A stretch of 64,000 nt of DNA from Alphaproteobacteria bacterium (GCA_030428355.1 JAUIBL010000019.1:1-64000); one strand, 5' to 3'; positions 1 to 8,283 are shown, numbered from the stretch's first letter. Made by a program: numbers and translations. The notes: a model not told the origin generated them from the sequence alone.

Positions 1-59
1 ACGGATGGCAAACCCTCGACAAACCGATCGAGCCCATGCCCCTTGACCTTGCCGCTTGA
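1..59 (+). CDS. C-terminal tail of a rightward gene (partial, uncertain)
   Basis: The frame starting at base 3 reads GWQTLDKPIEPMPLDLAA and then stops with TGA at 57-59. Its codons end mostly in C or G, as in the real genes of this window, and the composition is protein-like. If real, it is the last 18 residues of a gene lying outside the left edge. No family can be named from so short a tail. The main doubt is that the opposite strand is also open across the same bases. Confidence 0.3.
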   Translation, partial: GWQTLDKPIEPMPLDLAA

Positions 60-207
60 TCAAGCGCAAACCGAACCGCCCGGAGGACGCTGCCGCAGAA
101 TTTCCACCACTTTCGAGACACAACCCCGGTGTGGCGAGGGTCATCGTTGCGGCAGCGGCACCTGTTCCCAGCAGGGTCCGGCGGGTGATCATCGGTTTCA
201 TGGACAT
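1..207 (-). CDS. Start of a Tat-exported protein, running off the edge or decayed
   Basis: An ATG at 207 has a strong ribosome-binding site (GGAGGA) a few bases upstream. It opens with a twin-arginine signal peptide: MITRRTLLGTG followed by an Ala-rich hydrophobic stretch to about residue 27. The product would therefore be folded in the cytoplasm and exported. After the signal the frame stays open to the window edge, but codon choice becomes poor and the residues look less like a real domain. The +1 frame instead ends with a stop at 60-62, back to back with the rightward tail. The gene may be frameshifted like its TSUP neighbour. It is last in a leftward run behind the ABC cluster. Function unknown. 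Confidence 0.4.
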   Translation of the reverse strand, partial: MSMKPMITRRTLLGTGAAAATMTLATPGLCLESGGNSAAASSGRFGLRLIKRQGQGAWARSVCRGFAIR

Positions 208-285
208 GGTTTCCTCCCGTTTTCATGGTCCAGTTCACACGCGCTGTGGGTGGTCCTCCGCAGGGGCGCGCTGTCTTCCTGCGGG

Positions 286-1061
286 TCAGTCTTGTCCTCC
301 TGTCGTGAGTTGAGGCGCATCGGTGAAAAAGATGTCGACGGCCCCGGCGTAGATGAGCCGCGCCGCCAGTAGCGTCAGAATAGCGTTGAGCACGATCCGG
401 AATCGCCGGTCGTCGATCCTCGCCAGCATCACGCGCCCGGCCAGCGTGCCCAGCACCCCCGCGGCGATCAACAGAACGATCAGCCCGGCCCAGATGCTGA
501 AGGCGAAGCCCAGAATGCCGAACGCCACGGTCTTGAGCAGGTGCTGCAGCGTCATGAACATCGCATGGGTAGCGACATGGGCATGACGTTCAAGATCCTG
601 CGCCTTGACATAGGTGGCCACGAACGGCCCGGTGCCGCCGAAGAACATGGTCAGAAAGCTGGAAAACACGCCCGTGACCACTCCGGACCTCTTCAGAAAC
701 GCGGGCGGTTTGGCGATGACGGACCACAGGATGAAGAGGCCGACGCCGATCTGAATCCAAGCTGCACCACCACAGAGCCGCCAAGAACGATCCCGATCAA
801 TGCCCCAAGCGCGAACGGACCCAGCAGGTCGAACCGCATATAGCGCGTCATGATTGCCGCGCGCCCGGCGTTCGAACCCAGTTGCACCAGCCCGTGCACC
901 GGAACGATGGCAGGCGCAGGCAGCAGCGTCGCCAGAACGGCCAGCATCACCGCACCGCCGCCGATGCCGAAGGCGATGGTGATGAAGGAACTGGCAAAAC
1001 TGACGGCGAGCAACGCGCTTGCGGTCGGCCATCCCAAACCTGCGTGCCACATCTCCATCAT
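286..1061 (-). pseudogene. TSUP (TauE/SafE) family permease, broken by a frameshift
   Basis: Two overlapping frames together encode one protein of about 258 residues, the usual TSUP length. The N-terminal half (start ATG at 1061, two bases after the upstream stop) carries the hydrophobic GIGGG segment typical of TauE/SafE. The C-terminal half carries WIQIGVGLF and FFGGTGPFVATYVK, the second repeat of the family. Adding one base at about 757-764 joins them as VVVQL-WIQIGVGLF, so one base appears to be missing. Read as it stands, the first frame ends in unrelated residues at 693. TSUP proteins move small anions such as sulfite, sulfoacetate or organic acids across the inner membrane. Last clear member of the ABC/Pht5-like operon. 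A sequencing error would give the same picture. Confidence 0.75.
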
Positions 1062-1062
1062 C

Positions 1063-2055
1063 TCAGGTGTCCAGAACCGATGGGTGAAACAGGGATTCCG
1101 GTGCAACCGGACCAGCGGCGAGGTGCTGGTCCAGCGAATAGCGGCAGATCGCGTCGATCTCGGCCATGTTGGCTTTGCAGCCATAGCTCCAATAATCTGG
1201 GCCCATGCTGGCCAGCGTCCGTTCCATCGCGGAATTGAGCCAGGGCAGGGTCATGCGGTTGGCGTTGCCAAGCCAGACCGACCGCAGCCGCGCCATGGCA
1301 ATGTCTCGGGATTGCACGAAGCCGTCATAAAGCGCGCGGGGCAGGTCGGGATATTGCTCGGCCACAGATTTGCGGATGCCGATCAGATGCATGATCGGGA
1401 AGAACCCAGTCTTGGCATGGTAGGCTTGTTCGGCCGCTTCGAAATCGGGGATCAGGCGCACGAGGTCCGGGTTGCCGTCCAGAAACGCCTGCGGTGGCTT
1501 CGGAGCCAACAGCCCGTCGATTTCCCCGCGCAGGAGCATGTCCTGCAGCGTGTCGCCTTCGGTGATCGGCTCGACCACCATGCCTTCGGGCAGCGCCAGC
1601 TCCAGCCGCTCGCGGCGCACACCTTCGTCCAACGCGCCGGTGCGCCAGTGGATTTGGTCGCAGGCCACACCGTATTCATCCGCCAGAATACCCCGCATCC
1701 AGAGTGCTGCGGTCATCTGGTACTCGGGTACGCCGATCCGGCGACCGGCAAAATCGGCCGGGCTTGCGATGCCGGAACCGGCGCGGGCAAAGAACCCGCT
1801 GTGCCGGAACGCGCGGCTGACGAATGCGGGGATCGCGGTGTAGTCAGACCCGCCGCGCGACAGTTGCAGCACGTAGCTGGACACCGACATTTCGGTGATA
1901 TCGAACCGCGCTTCCTGCACCGCCCAAGGGAACAGCTTGGAGGTCGGGTGGATATGGCTTTCGAGCGTGACGCCGGGCACCGTGACGCGCCCCTCATGCA
2001 ACGCCATAACGCGGTCATGGTCCCAGGTCGCCAGTGTCAGTGTCAGATGACTCAC
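1063..2055 (-). CDS. Pht5-like (4,5-dihydroxyphthalate decarboxylase family) protein
   Basis: A 330-residue protein with the periplasmic-binding-protein type 2 fold. The segments EMSVSSYVL (about residue 55) and GVPEYQMTAALWMRG (about residue 108), plus RAFRHSGFF between them, are hallmarks of proteins annotated as 4,5-dihydroxyphthalate decarboxylase. No signal peptide is visible, which agrees with a cytoplasmic enzyme or ligand binder. I chose the GTG at 2055 because GGAGGT lies 11 bases upstream and because the longer ATG-started frame adds a junk-like Arg/Gly-rich leader. It sits between an ABC permease and the TSUP gene in one leftward operon, so it probably acts on, or senses, the imported compound. 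Many family members are not decarboxylases; the substrate is unknown. Confidence 0.7.
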   Translation of the reverse strand: MSHLTLTLATWDHDRVMALHEGRVTVPGVTLESHIHPTSKLFPWAVQEARFDITEMSVSSYVLQLSRGGSDYTAIPAFVSRAFRHSGFFARAGSGIASPADFAGRRIGVPEYQMTAALWMRGILADEYGVACDQIHWRTGALDEGVRRERLELALPEGMVVEPITEGDTLQDMLLRGEIDGLLAPKPPQAFLDGNPDLVRLIPDFEAAEQAYHAKTGFFPIMHLIGIRKSVAEQYPDLPRALYDGFVQSRDIAMARLRSVWLGNANRMTLPWLNSAMERTLASMGPDYWSYGCKANMAEIDAICRYSLDQHLAAGPVAPESLFHPSVLDT

Positions 2056-2077
2056 GCGGTTTCTACCTCCATTCCGA

Positions 2078-2830
2078 TCACCGCTTGGCCGCGTAGTAGG
2101 ACACGCGCCGTTCAAGGTAGGCGAGGAATTCCGAGATCGTGAACGCCAGCGCGAAAAGCACGATCAGCACGGCCCAGAAATGCCCCATCAGGAAGTTGGC
2201 TGAATAGAGTTCGAACAAGGCGCCAAACCCGACAATCGAGATCAGAAGCTGTCCGATGATCACGCCTTTCACTGCACGGATGATCCCGATCCGAACACCG
2301 CCCAGGATCTCGGGCAGGGCGGCCCAGAAGTAGATCTTGAAAAAGGCGTCAGTTGGGGATGCGCCAAAGCTGTGCGCCATTTCGACCAGCGATCGATTGA
2401 TCTGCCGAACCCCAGCGCGAGAGTTCAGGATGATGATCCAGATCGCAAAGAGCGTGGTCGTGATGATGATCGACTTCATGCCAAAGCCGAACAGCACCAT
2501 CAGAACCGGAACCAAAGCGGTCAGAGGTGCGCTGAGGAACACGTTGACCCAAGGCAGAAGCAATTCGTCCAGCAGACGGCTTTTGCCCATCAGGATACCG
2601 GTCGGGATGCCGATCACGATGGCGAAGAACACCCCGGCGAGGAAGGCATAAGCGGTTTCGAACAAGGCTTTCTGGAACGCGTTTGTGCCGAGAATGGTGA
2701 AAAGTGTGCCCAGAACTTCGCTTAACGGTGGGATAAAGAAGGTCAGGCCCGACTGGCCGACGACCTCCCACAAGAGACCCCAGAGAAGAAGAGAGGACAT
2801 GCCGGGAAGGCGGTATCCGAATACGATCAT
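2078..2830 (-). CDS. ABC transporter permease, SsuC/TauC/NrtB type (second copy)
   Basis: A 250-residue inner-membrane protein with about six hydrophobic segments and the cytoplasmic EAA loop (EMAHSFGASPTDAFFKIY) that docks on the ATPase. This is the layout of permeases for sulfonates, taurine, nitrate and thiamine precursors. I chose the ATG at 2830, just after the ATPase stop, with GAGGCAGG upstream; the longer frame would lie inside the ATPase gene. With the permease at 3628-4389 it probably forms a heterodimeric channel, since two different permeases flank a single ATPase. Substrate not readable from sequence. Confidence 0.85.
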   Translation of the reverse strand: MIVFGYRLPGMSSLLLWGLLWEVVGQSGLTFFIPPLSEVLGTLFTILGTNAFQKALFETAYAFLAGVFFAIVIGIPTGILMGKSRLLDELLLPWVNVFLSAPLTALVPVLMVLFGFGMKSIIITTTLFAIWIIILNSRAGVRQINRSLVEMAHSFGASPTDAFFKIYFWAALPEILGGVRIGIIRAVKGVIIGQLLISIVGFGALFELYSANFLMGHFWAVLIVLFALAFTISEFLAYLERRVSYYAAKR

Positions 2831-2840
2831 GACACCTGCC

Positions 2841-3647
2841 TCATTCCACGTATGTTCTGAGCGAGGCCCAGATTTCATCCACAATATCGAGGTATTCCGG
2901 ATCGCGGCGAATGTTGTCGACACCCTTGCTGCGGAAATTCGAGGGGCGGATGATCTCGGACACGCGGCTGGGGCGTGGCAACAGGATGGCGATCTGGTCG
3001 GATACGTAGACCGCCTCTTCGATTGAGTGGGTCACGAAGATGAAGGTCTTGTTTTCGTTCTGAACGAGTTGGAGCAGGTCTTCCTGAAACTTGCGCCGGG
3101 TCTGTTCATCGACGGCCGAAAACGGCTCGTCCATCAACAGCACTTCGGCATCGACGGCGAGCGCACGGGCCAGACCCACACGCTGGCGCATCCCGCCGGA
3201 CAATTCGTGGGGATAGGCGTTTTCGAAACCGGCAAGGCCGACTTCCTTGATGTATTTCTCGGCACGCGCTTCCCGTTCCGATGTCGCCACGCCGCGCATC
3301 TCGAGCCCGAACGCCACGTTGCGCAAGACGGTGGCCCAGGGCAAAAGCGCGAAATCCTGGAACACGAAGGCACGGTCGGGGCCGGGGCCAGTGACCTTTT
3401 TTCCGTTCACCTCGACATCGCCGGACGTGGGTTTCAACAGTCCCGCAATGATCTTGAGCAAGGTGGTCTTGCCGCAACCGGACGGACCAAGAAGCGAGGT
3501 AAGCTGGCCGCGCGGAAACTCGAGAGACATGTCCCGCAGCGCCTCGACCTCACCATAGTTCTTGGAGATGTGACGGGCGGAAACCGCGCTTTCGAACCCG
3601 GCTGCACCCGCCGGTGTGAGGGTTTGCCTAGTTTGAGACATAGTCAC
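2841..3647 (-). CDS. ABC transporter ATPase, SsuB/TauB/NrtD type
   Basis: A 268-residue nucleotide-binding protein. Walker A is GPSGCGKT (54-61), the Q-loop FQDFALLPW starts near 96, the signature is LSGGM (149-153), Walker B is LLMDEP (170-175) and the switch His is near 207. FVFQDFALLPW is characteristic of the nitrate/sulfonate/taurine subfamily. It energises import through the two permeases on either side. The start at 3647 overlaps the end of the upstream permease by 20 bases, so the two are translationally coupled; a second ATG at 3641 is equally possible. Confidence 0.9.
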   Translation of the reverse strand: MTMSQTRQTLTPAGAAGFESAVSARHISKNYGEVEALRDMSLEFPRGQLTSLLGPSGCGKTTLLKIIAGLLKPTSGDVEVNGKKVTGPGPDRAFVFQDFALLPWATVLRNVAFGLEMRGVATSEREARAEKYIKEVGLAGFENAYPHELSGGMRQRVGLARALAVDAEVLLMDEPFSAVDEQTRRKFQEDLLQLVQNENKTFIFVTHSIEEAVYVSDQIAILLPRPSRVSEIIRPSNFRSKGVDNIRRDPEYLDIVDEIWASLRTYVE

Positions 3648-4389
3648 GTTGATTTCCTTTGAAGAGAGTGGCTTCGATCTTTTCCAGAAGGTTCAGGAAC
3701 AGAACGGCGAGCAGGATGATCGAGAAGATCGCGGCATACATGCTGGGGTAATCCGCGATGGAGCGGCTGTAGGTGATGATGTCGCCAACACCTGTAGGTG
3801 TGATCTTCAATTCCGACAGGATGGCCCCGATGAAGCCGGCTGAAATGCCAAGCCGCAGGCCCGCAAAGATCACCGGGGATGCGGCGGGAATGATGATGCG
3901 CAGGATGATCGCGGTTTCGGATGCAAGGAATGATCGACCCATTTCCTTGAACGACTCCGGTGTGTTGCGAACCGCGCCCGACGTGTTCAACACGATCACC
4001 GGCATCGCCATGATGCACACGACCAGCACCTTGGACGTCAAACCGATGCCATAGGCCAGAACCAGTAGTGGGATCAGCGCAGCGAGTGGCGCAGCCTGCA
4101 TGACGATGAAGATCGGCGAGAACAGCCAGTCGAACGTATTGCTCAGTCCGACCCAAAGGCCGATGGCAATACCCAAGACCGCTGAGATCGCAACACCGAT
4201 GGCCAGAGGTTTGAGCGTTTCGGCATAAGCCTCGAAGATCGAGCCATCCAGTGTCATCGCCAGCAACGCACCCATCGACTCGAGGAAAGTCGGGAACGCG
4301 AAACTGACAGGAACGCGGCCCGCAATCTCCCACGCGCCAAACAGGATGACGGCGGAAAGCAGCTTTAGAAACAGGGCACGGTTGGGCAT
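3628..4389 (-). CDS. ABC transporter permease, SsuC/TauC/NrtB type (first copy)
   Basis: A 253-residue membrane protein with an N-terminal hydrophobic segment and the binding-protein-dependent transport domain from about residue 55. The EAA loop is present as EMGRSFLASETAIILRIIIPAASP. It differs clearly from the permease at 2078-2830, so the pair is not a recent duplication. The gene follows the binding protein after a 74-base gap and overlaps the ATPase gene, giving the order binding protein-permease-ATPase-permease. Confidence 0.85.
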   Translation of the reverse strand: MPNRALFLKLLSAVILFGAWEIAGRVPVSFAFPTFLESMGALLAMTLDGSIFEAYAETLKPLAIGVAISAVLGIAIGLWVGLSNTFDWLFSPIFIVMQAAPLAALIPLLVLAYGIGLTSKVLVVCIMAMPVIVLNTSGAVRNTPESFKEMGRSFLASETAIILRIIIPAASPVIFAGLRLGISAGFIGAILSELKITPTGVGDIITYSRSIADYPSMYAAIFSIILLAVLFLNLLEKIEATLFKGNQRDYVSN

Positions 4390-4463
4390 GATTGGGTGAC
4401 TTTCAAACGGCAGAAACGGGGATCTCCGCTGCGCGTGGTCGTGCGCAGCGGAGGGTCACAGGC

Positions 4464-5441
4464 TCAGTTCATCGCGGCATCGAGCGGGGCGAGATACCAG
4501 AAGTCCTCGATGTTCAGCTCGTCCGGCGACCCGTCAAGCTGACCTGCGGCAGAGTACCATTCCATGTCAGCCAATGCGGCTTTGCGTCCGCCACCATTGG
4601 GGTCATAAAGTCCGCCTTCCACCGCATCCGCATAGAACCCGTCGAGTTCAGCCAGGATTTCGGCAGGCAACTGGCCGATGGGACCGTCAGGGTTCGTTTC
4701 GCGACGGATGATCGTCGGGTCTTCGGCCATGTCGCGCCAGACGCTGACCAGAGCGTTGACGAAAATCGCCACGTCTTCCTCGTTTTCCTGAATCCAATTC
4801 AGGTTGCCAAAGAGCGCCTCGTCACTGGCGTCCACCTCGAACATCTCGAGGACATTGAAGTTCCCGCCGGCCTCGCTGCGCATCAGCTTGTTCTTGTTGG
4901 ACAGGTCGATGATCGTTGCATCCGCACGACCGCCCAGAAGTGCGGCCACCCTGTTCGACGATCCGGGTACATAGGACCGTTCGCCAAAGGTGATGCCCAC
5001 GCGTTCCTCGATCACGTTGGCGATCGAGTCGGTCCCGCCCCCTCGCGAATGCAGCAGGATCGGCTCACCGTTCAGGTCTTCAAGGCTCGAGTATTTCTTT
5101 GTTGTCACAGGAAAGAACTTCAACTTCGAAAGCTGAAAGATGATCCGAAGAGGTGCCTTGGACCGTTGCATTGCGGCGTAAGGCGTGCCGAACCCGATAT
5201 CCATTTGGCCGCTCAGAACAGACTGGATTGCCAGTTCCTCGTCTGAAAACGCGGTCCATTCGTAATCCAGCCCGTTGGCCTTGGCGCGATCCAACGCAAG
5301 AAAGAACGCGGCAAGCTCATCGGATGGAGTTTCCGCAAGAGCAATGCGGATTTTTTCAGCCTGCGCAGGCCCTGCGCTCAGACCGATTGCGGCGGGTAGT
5401 ACCAAAACCGCGACGGCGGCTGCTTTTAGAAAACGAAACAT
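4464..5441 (-). CDS. ABC transporter substrate-binding protein, NMT1/TauA-like
   Basis: A 325-residue periplasmic protein. The ATG at 5441 has a very good ribosome-binding site (GGGAGGAG) and starts a Sec signal peptide (MFRFLKAAAVAV... ending AQA) with cleavage near residue 26. The mature part begins EKIRIALAETPSDELAAFFLALDRA, the usual opening of the NMT1/THI5 and alkanesulfonate-binding group, which senses small organic anions or pyrimidine-like compounds. The longer upstream frame in the same phase overlaps the GntR gene and was dropped. It is the first gene of the leftward importer operon; its ligand would be the substrate of the whole cluster. Confidence 0.85.
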   Translation of the reverse strand: MFRFLKAAAVAVLVLPAAIGLSAGPAQAEKIRIALAETPSDELAAFFLALDRAKANGLDYEWTAFSDEELAIQSVLSGQMDIGFGTPYAAMQRSKAPLRIIFQLSKLKFFPVTTKKYSSLEDLNGEPILLHSRGGGTDSIANVIEERVGITFGERSYVPGSSNRVAALLGGRADATIIDLSNKNKLMRSEAGGNFNVLEMFEVDASDEALFGNLNWIQENEEDVAIFVNALVSVWRDMAEDPTIIRRETNPDGPIGQLPAEILAELDGFYADAVEGGLYDPNGGGRKAALADMEWYSAAGQLDGSPDELNIEDFWYLAPLDAAMN

Positions 5442-5523
5442 CTGTCTCCTCCCTGAGATCGTATTTTTCGTCGTAACAGCGGGTATTTCTGATTTTGGTC
5501 TCCCGCGAATTCTGATCGTCCTG

Positions 5524-6213
5524 TCAGACCTCCCCGAACAACCGAGCGGACACCGACCCGAGATGCGTGCGCATCGCGTCCTGTGCCGCTTTGGGATCGC
5601 GCGCTTCGATCGCGGCGACGATGGCGTCATGTTCTGCAAAGCTGGAATGGGTCCGCGGCGGACGCTCGGATGTGCGCACCACCGTGTTCCAGGCCACCGC
5701 ACGCCGAACAGCGTTCAGATGGTCGAACAACGACAGCAACAGCACGTTGTCCGCAGCCTCGGCGAGAACGCGGTGAAAGTTGTCATCCTGCGCCTCGTAC
5801 TCGTCCCAATTGGGGGCCTCGGTCGCCAGATCACGCGAATGCTTCAGTCTCTGAACCGCCTCGTGGGATGCGTGCAGCGCCGCTTCGCGCGCTATGGCGG
5901 GCTCAAGCGACAAACGGGCCCGCATCAGTTGTACCGGCGTGACCTGCTGGCTGAGCATCTTGAGATTGCTTGGACCCGACGCGACGTTCGGCGACGCGAT
6001 GAAGGTGCCTTTGCCGACATGCCGCCAGATCGCCCCCTCATGTTCAAGCGCATCCAGCGCCTTGCGCAAACGCGCACGCGTCACGCCCAGACGCACGATC
6101 AGATCGCGCTCTGATTCGAGCCGGTCGCCGGGCTTATATCCGCCCTCGGCGATGTAGGACCGCAGCTTTGCCACCACGTCATCCGCATCCACCGTGACAG
6201 AGTTCATCAGCAT
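5524..6213 (-). CDS. GntR family regulator, FCD type
   Basis: A 229-residue regulator. A winged helix-turn-helix covers about residues 15-75 (YKPGDRLESERDLIVRLGVTR, then GKGTFIA). A helical FCD ligand-binding domain follows, with the metal-site pattern DDNFHRVL and later HSSFAEHDAI. FCD regulators usually repress catabolic genes and let go when an organic acid binds. I chose the ATG at 6213, with GAGG eight bases upstream; the frame extends to a TTG at 6240, but that codon lies inside the operator-like repeat. It lies between the importer operon (same direction) and the divergent hydrolase gene, so it probably controls both and itself. Confidence 0.85.
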   Translation of the reverse strand: MLMNSVTVDADDVVAKLRSYIAEGGYKPGDRLESERDLIVRLGVTRARLRKALDALEHEGAIWRHVGKGTFIASPNVASGPSNLKMLSQQVTPVQLMRARLSLEPAIAREAALHASHEAVQRLKHSRDLATEAPNWDEYEAQDDNFHRVLAEAADNVLLLSLFDHLNAVRRAVAWNTVVRTSERPPRTHSSFAEHDAIVAAIEARDPKAAQDAMRTHLGSVSARLFGEV

Positions 6214-6227
6214 GAATTGGACCTCAT

Positions 6228-6241
6228 ATTGGTTGACCAAT
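6228..6241. promoter_or_regulatory. GntR-type operator candidate
   Basis: The bases ATTGGT-TG-ACCAAT form a perfect inverted repeat (6-base arms, 2-base spacer). It matches the TGGT-N-ACCA style of FadR/FCD-family operators. It ends 15 bases upstream of the chosen GntR start, in the 179-base region shared with the divergent hydrolase gene, so it is well placed for autoregulation and control of the cluster. Confidence 0.6.
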
Positions 6242-6392
6242 TTACCCTTTCTGGGCTAATTTTCCGAAAGCTTAGCTTAAATTGGGCGATCAATCAATGA
6301 TTTTTCTTGCAATTGTAGAGATGGTTGAGAATTGATTTACTAGGCCGCCTGGGCTAATCCACACCAAACACTTGCAAAATCCGGAGCTCCGC

Positions 6393-7079
6393 ATGACCCA
6401 ATACGCAATCGAAACGCCGCCTGTCGTGGCTCTTCCCGTGGCCGGTCAGGATACGATGTTTCCGGTACGCCGGATTTACTGCATCGGGCGTAACTATGCG
6501 GCACACGCCATCGAAATGGGGCATGACCCGGACCGCGAAGATCCGTTTTTCTTCCAGAAGAACCCGGACAATCTCAACACATCCAACACGTTCCCCTATC
6601 CACCGCACACCTCCGACGTGCATCACGAGGCGGAAATGCTGGTGGCGTTGAAGAGCGGAGGCACGAACATTCCCGTGTCATCGGCGTTGGATCATGTGTT
6701 TGGATATGGCCTCGCCTTAGATATGACGCGCCGGGATCTGCAGGGCATCGCAAAAAAGGCCGGACGCCCGTGGGAAATCGGAAAAGCCTTCGAACATTCC
6801 GCTCCCTGTGGTCCGATTCACACCGTGGCCGAAGTCGGGCATCTGGATCAGGGGCGCGTCGAACTCAAGGTCAACGGCGAAGTGCGGCAGGAAGGCGATC
6901 TGAACCAGATGATCTGGAAGGTGCCTGAAATGATCTCTTACCTGTCCGAATACTTCGAATTGGCGCCCGGCGACGTGATTCTGTCCGGCACACCATCTGG
7001 CGTAGGTCCGGTGGTTAAGGGGGACACGATGGACCTGTCGATCGACGGATTAGGTTCGATCAGTGTAGTGGTCACGTAA
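6393..7079 (+). CDS. Fumarylacetoacetate hydrolase family protein (fumarylpyruvate hydrolase-like)
   Basis: A 228-residue cytoplasmic enzyme of the FAH fold. It has GRNYAAHA (32-39), the metal-binding pair E79 and E81 within HHEAEMLVAL, Asp110 in the next strand, and the C-terminal SGTPSGVGPV signature. Such enzymes hydrolyse C-C bonds in beta-diketo acids (fumarylpyruvate, acylpyruvates) or decarboxylate oxaloacetate-like acids. The N-terminal layout resembles fumarylpyruvate hydrolase of the gentisate route. The ATG at 6393 has GGAG eight bases upstream; an in-frame TTG at 6372 is less likely. It is divergent from the GntR gene. Together with the Pht5-like gene it suggests ring-cleavage chemistry, but no dioxygenase is present in the window. 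Confidence 0.8.
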   Translation: MTQYAIETPPVVALPVAGQDTMFPVRRIYCIGRNYAAHAIEMGHDPDREDPFFFQKNPDNLNTSNTFPYPPHTSDVHHEAEMLVALKSGGTNIPVSSALDHVFGYGLALDMTRRDLQGIAKKAGRPWEIGKAFEHSAPCGPIHTVAEVGHLDQGRVELKVNGEVRQEGDLNQMIWKVPEMISYLSEYFELAPGDVILSGTPSGVGPVVKGDTMDLSIDGLGSISVVVT

Positions 7080-7149
7080 TCCGGCTTTGCGTCACTGTTT
7101 CAAACGGCGTCGCTGCAATCAATTGAACACAACATGGGGTGCGAGGGGG

Positions 7150-7192
7150 GTTCGGTGATGTCCAAAAGTCAGTTTTTTGGGCATCACCGAAC
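7150..7192. repeat. Long near-perfect hairpin between convergent genes
   Basis: Arms at 7150-7167 and 7175-7192 (18 bases each) pair with a single G-T mismatch around a 7-base loop. The stem starts GTTCGGTGATG and ends CATCACCGAAC; its inner part is A-rich paired with T-rich. No T tract follows on either strand beyond the stem, so it is not a textbook terminator, but its place between two converging genes fits a transcription end or an RNA-stabilising structure. The rest of 7080-7350 shows no coding frame I can support. Confidence 0.55.
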
Positions 7193-7350
7193 TGCACGTC
7201 CCGGATGACCTGAAGCACAGGCAACTTCAAACCAATGACCAGACTTCGGCATTCGGCACTACCCCATCACAGTCGTGGTACCGGTTTTCGTCTGATGACA
7301 CAGCCGCGTTCGCCACTGCGAAACGTGCCGCGTCATGATCCTGTATAGGC

Positions 7351-8283
7351 TTAATTCTTACGGCCTCTTGGACGCAGCGCTTTGCTGAGCAAGATCGGCG
7401 TGAGGTACATTGGGATCTGATAGCATCCGATGAACAACAGCACCCGATCCATAACCTCGGGCGGCAGAGCTACAAGAAACAGGGCGATGTTCCGGTTTCC
7501 CGCGATAACGCTGGTTCCCGTCCGATCTCGCTGTTCATCCGCGACCGGCATGAGGCGATGCGCCAAAAGCTGCATGCCGAAATTCACCGCAAAGGCAAAA
7601 GCCAGCCACGCTCCGAACTTCATCGGAGACCCGAGCAGGGCCGGGCCCGCCGCGCTCATCAGCCCGATCACCACGACCCCCAGCAAAATGGCCGAGACGC
7701 CGTCAAGCGATGTCCGACCTGCATCCCCCATTTCTTTCCAGAACATCCAGCGCAGGGCAAAGGCCGTTCCCACCGCGCCGAAGATCACAGCGATCAGACG
7801 CAAAGTGCCCATCAGCGCAAGGATCGGGGACTCGACAATCGGAGACAGCAACAGGACGACGAATGCCGTGAGCGGGAAGAAGGCCGTCCCGATCAGGAGT
7901 ATCCGCATCGCGACAGAAGGGTCCTGCCCCATGAGAATGGTGAAATTCGCGCTCCCGGTGACAGACGGGGCGGCAAGAACCAGCACCAGCGCCATGGCCG
8001 CCGGGGTTGACGCCACACCCAGAACCGACACCACGCCCCATGCGAGAAGTGGCGCTGCCAATTGGTAGAGTGCGACGGTCCGCAGCGTATAACCGATGGC
8101 TTTGAACCCACCCAGGGTTGCCCACGGGCCAATGCGCAGCGCGGCCACGAAAAGCAGACCGCTTACCAGTTCGTGCAGAAACGGCCGCAAGACCTGCGCC
8201 ACACCCGGCAGGGTGAGCCCCGCCGCCAAACCTGCGACAAGGGCCCATCGTCCGTGCCGGGCAGCCAAAGCAAGCGGATTCAC
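7351..8283 (-). CDS. BASS-like (bile acid:sodium symporter superfamily) membrane carrier
   Basis: A 310-residue, very hydrophobic protein with about nine or ten membrane segments. The C-terminal segment VIAGNRNIALFLVALP resembles the conserved GNRN-type core helix of sodium/bile-acid symporter-like carriers, and the glycine-rich segment with APSVTGSANFT could be the first core repeat. It starts with GTG at 8283 in a TAGTG overlap with the stop of the TRAP large permease, so it is co-translated with the TRAP genes. It may be an export or second uptake route for the same compound or its product. The family call is from pattern only. Confidence 0.55.
   Translation of the reverse strand: MNPLALAARHGRWALVAGLAAGLTLPGVAQVLRPFLHELVSGLLFVAALRIGPWATLGGFKAIGYTLRTVALYQLAAPLLAWGVVSVLGVASTPAAMALVLVLAAPSVTGSANFTILMGQDPSVAMRILLIGTAFFPLTAFVVLLLSPIVESPILALMGTLRLIAVIFGAVGTAFALRWMFWKEMGDAGRTSLDGVSAILLGVVVIGLMSAAGPALLGSPMKFGAWLAFAFAVNFGMQLLAHRLMPVADEQRDRTGTSVIAGNRNIALFLVALPPEVMDRVLLFIGCYQIPMYLTPILLSKALRPRGRKN

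Noticed and set aside
850..2142. A 430-codon + strand frame across the Pht5-like gene
   Set aside because: Antisense shadow; the opposite strand has the family motifs, a ribosome-binding site and operon context.
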